From assembly GCA_035568175.1 (NCBI GenBank), contig DATMON010000019.1:1-64000 (forward strand): a stretch of DNA of 64,000 nucleotides, in the 5' to 3' direction. This DNA is from AV40 sp035568175 (GTDB taxonomy: Bacteria; Verrucomicrobiota; Verrucomicrobiia; Chthoniobacterales; UBA10450). Of the stretch, positions 59,447 through 64,000 are shown in pieces. Positions within the stretch are counted from its first letter, which is position 1. The number at the start of each line of letters is the position of its first letter. A program made the translations under genes and the position numbers. The notes beneath the pieces are model-generated. The model was not told the DNA's origin and made no database searches. It saw only the letters and a list, made by a program, of their open reading frames with translations.

Positions 59447-61020
59447 CTCGGCGATTCCGACGCGAAGCGCTGTTCAATGATCGTGAGGGTGCCGTGTTCG
59501 CTAATTCTCGGCGGCGCGCCGCCTTTTTGCGCGAGAGTCGTTTCAATCTCCGGTCGATAGGGCGAATTGGTTTCCAGGACAAAGACGGTGCGATCTTGGT
59601 CGCTCGGTTCCGGTTTCGGAATCGAAGGTGGATAAACCGGGCGATCAACGCCGAAAATCGATTCAGACGCAACCAGCTTTTCACCAGTTTCGAAAATCAG
59701 TGGGTAAACAAAGGAGATCGTGGTCCAGATCGCTTTGATTCGGTTTTGTTCGAGATCCTGTTTTACCGCGTCGATGTCTCTGCCGGGGACACGAAGCATG
59801 CGGTGGTCCTGTCGATTCGGACAAAGTGTGAGAGTTTCAATTTGGTTGTGTGCCGCAGTCTCGATCAGGGCGTCAACACCGCAGACAATGGCGGCCAAAA
59901 GCATTGCTGCGCCCAGTGCGCGGACGAACATTTCTCTTTGCGCGAGAAAACGGTCGACGCAGCGCGCAATCAAGATCGAGATGAAGAAGCTGGCCGCTAG
60001 AAAATACCCAGGCACGCGCAATGGTGCAATGACGTAGGGAACGAAGCTCACACCGATCAAGATCAGCATCAGCAAATCTTTAGTCGTGTCGGTGCCCGCA
60101 AAACCCGAGCTAAACGCGTTGCGAATTTTTGGAAGCGCGCCGCAAGCGGAGAGGACAACGGCAATGCCGGTCACAAAATATAAAACGTAACCAGTCCACG
60201 GCGTTTCGGGGTAGTACCAGAGCACAGTGTCGACGCTGAAAAATTTCGGCATCTCGTGCAGAAAAACTTCGCGCCAGGCCTGCAATCCGAATCGAGCCGC
60301 GAGTCCACCTGCTTCGGGTTTTTCAAAAAACAGAAAATGCCAGTTCCGAAAAGAGTGAGTGAGATTCCACCAAATCGCTGGAGCGTAGCCGACGACGAAG
60401 CCGCCGGCGCATGCAGCGAAAGTTATAACGGAAAACCGGCGGCGTAGAAGAAGCAGGACCCAAAGCCCTGCAATCGTGATCAAAAGGAGTTCCATGCTCC
60501 AGAAAGCGATGCCGCAGATGAGCCCGAAGAAAAAAAAGTCGCGGGCGCGCCGGCTGTTTTCCTTTTCGATGATCAGAAAAAGAATGATCAGCGCTGGAAT
60601 GAACAGAAAGTAAAACGCATAACCGCGCGGCTGGAAGTGCCACTTCAGCAACCCTGGCCAGAGTGCGAAGATGAGACTGGCTAGTGTCGCCACGCGAATT
60701 GAATACAGGCGCGTTGTCATCGCGTAAAAGAGCGCGAGACAAGCGAGCGACAATAAAACCGTTGGTATCTTCAGGGCGATAACGCTCACACCCGCGATCG
60801 CGAATGGAACGACCGCGAGGTAGGCTTCCCATGCGCAGGATGCATTGTAGGAGATGCCGTAGAAGTAAAATGGGAAATAGCGGCCCTCCAGAATGTGTTT
60901 TGCCATCAATCCGATGATCGCTTCATCGCTTGTAACGTGCGTCTGCGAAACGCACAAAATGACGAAACGAACGATCGCCGTTCCAACGAGGATCAGAAAA
61001 AAAGGCAAATGCCGCCGCAT
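59443..61020 (-). CDS. Multi-spanning membrane glycosyltransferase-like protein
   Basis: A 525-residue protein with about ten membrane helices. An acidic loop after helix 1 (SQTHVTSDEAIIGLMAKHIL) and YFYGISYNASCAWEAYL resemble GT39/PMT-type lipid-sugar transferases. The C-terminal soluble part (about residue 400 on) is periplasmic by prediction. ATG at 61020 is preferred over a GTG at 61029. It overlaps the downstream membrane gene by ATGA. Confidence 0.78.
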   Translation of the reverse strand: MRRHLPFFLILVGTAIVRFVILCVSQTHVTSDEAIIGLMAKHILEGRYFPFYFYGISYNASCAWEAYLAVVPFAIAGVSVIALKIPTVLLSLACLALFYAMTTRLYSIRVATLASLIFALWPGLLKWHFQPRGYAFYFLFIPALIILFLIIEKENSRRARDFFFFGLICGIAFWSMELLLITIAGLWVLLLLRRRFSVITFAACAGGFVVGYAPAIWWNLTHSFRNWHFLFFEKPEAGGLAARFGLQAWREVFLHEMPKFFSVDTVLWYYPETPWTGYVLYFVTGIAVVLSACGALPKIRNAFSSGFAGTDTTKDLLMLILIGVSFVPYVIAPLRVPGYFLAASFFISILIARCVDRFLAQREMFVRALGAAMLLAAIVCGVDALIETAAHNQIETLTLCPNRQDHRMLRVPGRDIDAVKQDLEQNRIKAIWTTISFVYPLIFETGEKLVASESIFGVDRPVYPPSIPKPEPSDQDRTVFVLETNSPYRPEIETTLAQKGGAPPRISEHGTLTIIEQRFASESPR

Positions 61021-61113
61021 GAACGTCACTGGTTAATGCGGATCGACTACGAACTCAACGCCGATGTCGATCCGGCAACGCTATGGCTGACCGTTAATTG
61101 AACGGGGCGTTAA

Positions 61114-61521
61114 TTACTCGGCGTGGACTAGTAGTGTTGGCCGACCACTCAGCGTTTCGCACCAAGCCTTTGCATGATGATCGACTCGTTCCCACGCCAG
61201 CTTGCCTGGATCCTTTATCCATTCTTGGCCGGTGTAGCTTCCCTGAAGAAGCGTGGATAATTCCTCTTCTGAAAACTCGTGCTTGTCCACTCGCGTATAA
61301 CTTTCGGCAATACTCAAATGTCTCAGAAACTGCACCAAAACGATGTAATCACCTCTTTGGTATCTGTTCGTAGTAATCCCGTTCTTGTCCGGGAACCCGG
61401 AAGCAACCGGAGTTCCATAAAGTTCGACGATTTGTTCCTCAGTGTTGCCAAGCCGGGCGAACAATTGCGGATTAAAGGTAATTAAGAGGGTAACGATTAG
61501 CAGTAGAAAACATTTCATCAT
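61114..61521 (-). CDS. Small secreted protein of unknown function
   Basis: A 135-residue protein with signal peptide (CFLLLIVTLLITFNPQLFA). The mature part has LGNTEEQIVELYGTPVASGF, similar to the start of small outer-membrane lipoprotein-like domains (SmpA/BamE-like, weak), then YIVLVQFLRHLSIAESYTRV. No certain family. More AT-rich than its neighbours. Confidence 0.6.
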   Translation of the reverse strand: MMKCFLLLIVTLLITFNPQLFARLGNTEEQIVELYGTPVASGFPDKNGITTNRYQRGDYIVLVQFLRHLSIAESYTRVDKHEFSEEELSTLLQGSYTGQEWIKDPGKLAWERVDHHAKAWCETLSGRPTLLVHAE

Positions 61522-61675
61522 TTAATCCCTTCGAATTTGCTCGACTTTAAGCTTGATAGTCGGGTCTCATCCTTATTGCGCAAGGGCTGGCGCGAGTTGT
61601 CGAGTCAAAAACAACAAATGTGCGCCGAGCAGAGGTGTGTCGCTAACAACTAGCAAAAGCACCCAAAATCATTTT

Positions 61676-63310
61676 ATGAAAAGGATTCAATCCGTCAGCG
61701 TGAACAAAGCATTGACCTTTGTCGGTGTGCTTTTGGTCGCGACAACGTTTGCTTCGGCTAAACAACAAAGGAAATCATCCGCATCGGATCAGGCCAAGCC
61801 TGAAGCGATCCTCGCCGCCGCGAAAAAGACCTCGGAGGCTCGCGCGTGGCGAGTCGATGCCCGCATCGAAGCGGACAAACAGATGAACATTTCCGGCATT
61901 GTTGCCGTGAACGATTTCGATCTGACGATCGAAACGGTCGATGGAACAAAGCGACAAATTACTTTGGGCGACAAGAGTTGGGTCAGCGAAGACCGCGGCA
62001 AAAACTGGAAGAATACCGACGTAAACGATCGTCGTTTTTATTATCTCGTGCACACGCCGATCAAGTTTTCCGCCGACCAAAAGATTCCGCCGCATGAAGC
62101 GGTTCCGCCGGAGAAAGGGGAAATTGAAGGTTCACTGCATGTTCGTTTTAAAGCGCCGGACAAAATTCAATACGAGGGAGATCGGCCGAACTGGTGGATC
62201 GCGCTCGAAAACGGCAAGCCAACAGTCATCCGCCGCTATCACGGCCCCGGGGTTTTGGAAGGCGATTACGTAACGACCGATGTCGCCTACACCGAGATTA
62301 GCGATCAACCGCCGGTCGCCGCGCCGCCGGGAAATCCTCACGCGCTCGCCGCGGAACCCGGTCCCGAAAGCTTGCTGATGGCGGCGATGAAGAAAATGAA
62401 TGAAGGCGTTTGGGAAGTGAAAGGAACGGCCCATTTTACCAAGACGATCAAGGTTCATGGGCTGCTTTCTGGAAAAGATTTCGATCTCACAATGGAACCC
62501 GAGCCCGGCAGCGCGATCAGACGTTCGATTGTGATCAAGGACAAGGCATGGGCAAGTTCCGACGCGAGTGAAAGTTTTCACCCCAGCACTCCGGACGACC
62601 GTCTCCTTTATACTTTAACGCACACACCCATTCTCTCCGGGCGTTTGGAGCCGCCGTTTGAAAAAGTCGAGAGCAAGCAGGAGCAAGGTGCCACCTGGCT
62701 GCACATTCGACTCAAAGTGAATGAGAAAACCGACGACTCCGAGTTGCCGCACTATTGGCTGGTTTTGGATGGGCAAGGTCAGCCCCGCTATATCGGGCGT
62801 GCATCAGTCCCGGTCATTAATCCGACGAGCAACAATGTGATTCATTGCGACTTCGAATATGCGCCGGCGAAGGAAAAGATCGCGCCGCCGCCGCTTGGAG
62901 CGCCGGTTGACGAAAAAGTGCACGGCTTCAATGACATCGAGCAACACAAATTCGATTGGGCGAAAAAGATAGTGCGGATCGAAGTCAATCCCAAGCTTTT
63001 GCAGTCGGAGCAGATCGGCGAAGACGTTTACCGCGGCTTTCTGAAGGACGCAGCCACGCCGAATCATTACGGCGTGGTGGAATTTCCATACGATTCGCTA
63101 GTCAGGCTAGGATTTCTCAAGAAAACGGTGAGCGGAACGCATGCCTGGGAGCAATTGAAAGAAATGGGCGCGGCCGGTCGAACCGAAGGCGCGCCGGTTT
63201 CGTTTTACGTCGAAGTCATTCCCATCGGGGAAAAACCCGCCGCCAGGACTATTGTGGTTGGCGCTAAAGTGTCCCGCGAAGCCGACGGCACTGTCACTTA
63301 CACTTGGTAA
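61676..63310 (+). CDS. Secreted protein with internal duplication, function unknown
   Basis: A 544-residue protein with a signal peptide (VNKALTFVGVLLVATTFASA). Two similar segments follow: AILAAAKKTSEARAWRVDAR...DFDLTIE (about residues 40-90) and ESLLMAAMKKMNEGVWEVKG...DFDLTME (about 225-275), each with a LolA-like or DUF-type beta pattern of unclear family. The C-terminal part (HKFDWAKKIVRIEVNPKLLQ, GAPVSFYVEVIPIGEKPAAR) is separate. Start ATG at 61676 fits the signal; the frame is open 120 nt upstream. Confidence 0.72.
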   Translation: MKRIQSVSVNKALTFVGVLLVATTFASAKQQRKSSASDQAKPEAILAAAKKTSEARAWRVDARIEADKQMNISGIVAVNDFDLTIETVDGTKRQITLGDKSWVSEDRGKNWKNTDVNDRRFYYLVHTPIKFSADQKIPPHEAVPPEKGEIEGSLHVRFKAPDKIQYEGDRPNWWIALENGKPTVIRRYHGPGVLEGDYVTTDVAYTEISDQPPVAAPPGNPHALAAEPGPESLLMAAMKKMNEGVWEVKGTAHFTKTIKVHGLLSGKDFDLTMEPEPGSAIRRSIVIKDKAWASSDASESFHPSTPDDRLLYTLTHTPILSGRLEPPFEKVESKQEQGATWLHIRLKVNEKTDDSELPHYWLVLDGQGQPRYIGRASVPVINPTSNNVIHCDFEYAPAKEKIAPPPLGAPVDEKVHGFNDIEQHKFDWAKKIVRIEVNPKLLQSEQIGEDVYRGFLKDAATPNHYGVVEFPYDSLVRLGFLKKTVSGTHAWEQLKEMGAAGRTEGAPVSFYVEVIPIGEKPAARTIVVGAKVSREADGTVTYTW

Positions 63311-63343
63311 TTTCTCCGCTGCGGGGAAATCGATCCAGCGTCG

Positions 63344-63952
63344 TTATTTTTTGGACGCGATACGTTTAAGCCGAAACCCGTCTTTCATCGCGCCGTAGCC
63401 GCTGGAATGCTCGATTAGCCCGACGCCCTTTTTCCAGACGAACTTTCCAAAATGACCCGAATTGTGGCTGGTTAAATAAACACATTCATCGCCTTTGACC
63501 TCGATCGTCGTGGTGTACGGACCGTCCTCGAACTGCAACTTGCCGCTTATAATCGCTCTGACGTAGCCCTGCTCAAACTCGGGTGGCTTGTCCATTGCGG
63601 AAATTTTCTTAGCTGCCTCGTCGTTGTTTTCTTCGTTCAACAAAACGATACGATCGTCGGTCGCGATAAAATATTGTGGCCGGATCTCACGGCGCTCCTT
63701 GGCCCGCGACTTCAGATCGGCAAATTCGATTTTGAAAATTGCGCCCCACGGCATGCTAGCAATGCGGGTCGTCATCATGCGCGCGGTCAGCGGGATTTCG
63801 CCCTGAATATTTTCGTCATTCCATTCCGTGCCACGAAAATCAGCCGAGACCGGTTTGTCATCCTTGGCGTCGAGAAATGGATTTGCCGCGAATGCCGGAG
63901 CCGCGAGCAGGATCGACAGGATCGCGATCGGGATTTGATGACTACTTTTCAT
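63344..63952 (-). CDS. Secreted protein of unknown function
   Basis: A 202-residue protein with signal peptide (IPIAILSILLAAPAFA). The mature part has NPFLDAKDDKPVSADFRGTE, FKIEFADLKSRAKERREIRP and a late CVYLTSHNSGHFGKFVWKKG. No family recognised. It is convergent with the 61676 gene; the remaining 48 nt to the window edge hold nothing seen. Confidence 0.7.
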   Translation of the reverse strand: MKSSHQIPIAILSILLAAPAFAANPFLDAKDDKPVSADFRGTEWNDENIQGEIPLTARMMTTRIASMPWGAIFKIEFADLKSRAKERREIRPQYFIATDDRIVLLNEENNDEAAKKISAMDKPPEFEQGYVRAIISGKLQFEDGPYTTTIEVKGDECVYLTSHNSGHFGKFVWKKGVGLIEHSSGYGAMKDGFRLKRIASKK

Positions 63953-64000
63953 GCACCAAATCGTAGCTCGAGATCGCTTGACACTACACGTAAGAATTTC

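Noticed and set aside
61600..61660. Possible attC-like site upstream of the 61676 gene (CGCTAACAAC)
   Set aside because: Only one core-like word is present and no matching hairpin arm was found.

Overview
The window (about 64 kb, moderately GC-rich) looks like chromosome of a Gram-negative, LPS-bearing bacterium, most likely a member of the Verrucomicrobiota (Spartobacteria/Chthoniobacterales-like). This is inference from the gene set: a compact kdsA-lptC-lptA-lptB block, an HprK-HPr-EI trio, a GldA/GldF/GldG-like ABC module with a DUF4340 protein, pseudopilin and autotransporter genes, and many dispersed short repeats. Nothing looks like a prophage, plasmid, CRISPR array or complete insertion sequence.

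Layout. 1-1430: 5' part of a 23S rRNA gene on the minus strand with its own leader and promoter and no 16S gene upstream. 1.6-3.5 kb: rph and gmd (plus). 3.5-8.4 kb: a minus-strand housekeeping cluster transcribed coaD, DUF177 gene, rpmF, plsX, fabH, tatD, L,D-transpeptidase. 8.5-11.7 kb: a UspA protein, a YwaF-like membrane protein, and a spermidine-synthase-like enzyme with a separate overlapping membrane half. 11.8-14.7 kb: kdsA-lptC-lptA-lptB. 14.9-17.2 kb: an autotransporter. 17.9-21.0 kb: hprK-ptsH-ptsI, then a class A penicillin-binding protein. 23.5-28 kb: glycosyltransferase-like gene, tRNA-Gly, pseudopilin, DUF2851 and DUF4126 genes. 28.1-30.5 kb: serS followed directly by two small secreted-protein genes bounded by integron attC-like sites. 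30.5-34.3 kb: DUF72 gene, divergent from bamD-lptE-TPR. 34.4-35.5 kb: tRNA-Leu, a small membrane protein and ubiE. 35.5-41.9 kb: DUF4340-GldG-GldF-GldA and an HtrA-type protease (minus). 42.1-48.5 kb: sucA, orf, sucB, GIY-YIG gene, lpdA. 48.6-52.1 kb: MFS exporter and two tandem outer-membrane proteins. 52.2-57.7 kb: recO, yceI, a small membrane protein, and pxpB-pxpC-pxpA with an amino-acid permease (5-oxoproline use). 57.7-64 kb: DUF3008 protein, two multi-spanning glycosyltransferase-like proteins, and three secreted proteins of unknown function.

Cell-envelope construction dominates: KDO synthesis, LPS transport (LptA/B/C/E), outer-membrane protein assembly (BamD), peptidoglycan synthesis and cross-linking, periplasmic quality control. 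The second theme is central metabolism: the 2-oxoglutarate dehydrogenase genes, fatty acid/phospholipid initiation and 5-oxoproline degradation.

The most unusual content is small repeat architecture. (1) A GIY-YIG nuclease gene sits between sucB and lpdA inside 32-bp inverted repeats, and a gene-less element with related ends sits between pxpB and pxpC, suggesting an autonomous/non-autonomous pair of one uncharacterised mobile element. (2) The 12-mer GATGTCGATCTT occurs at least eight times on the plus strand and once on the minus strand, regardless of gene direction. (3) Several families of REP-doublet (REPIN-like) elements begin with GTAG and end with CTAC; some supply gene ends and starts. 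(4) An attC-like cassette pair without an integrase lies right after serS. (5) Repeats have been domesticated as the signal-peptide region of the HtrA protease and the leader of the pseudopilin. All counts were made by eye.
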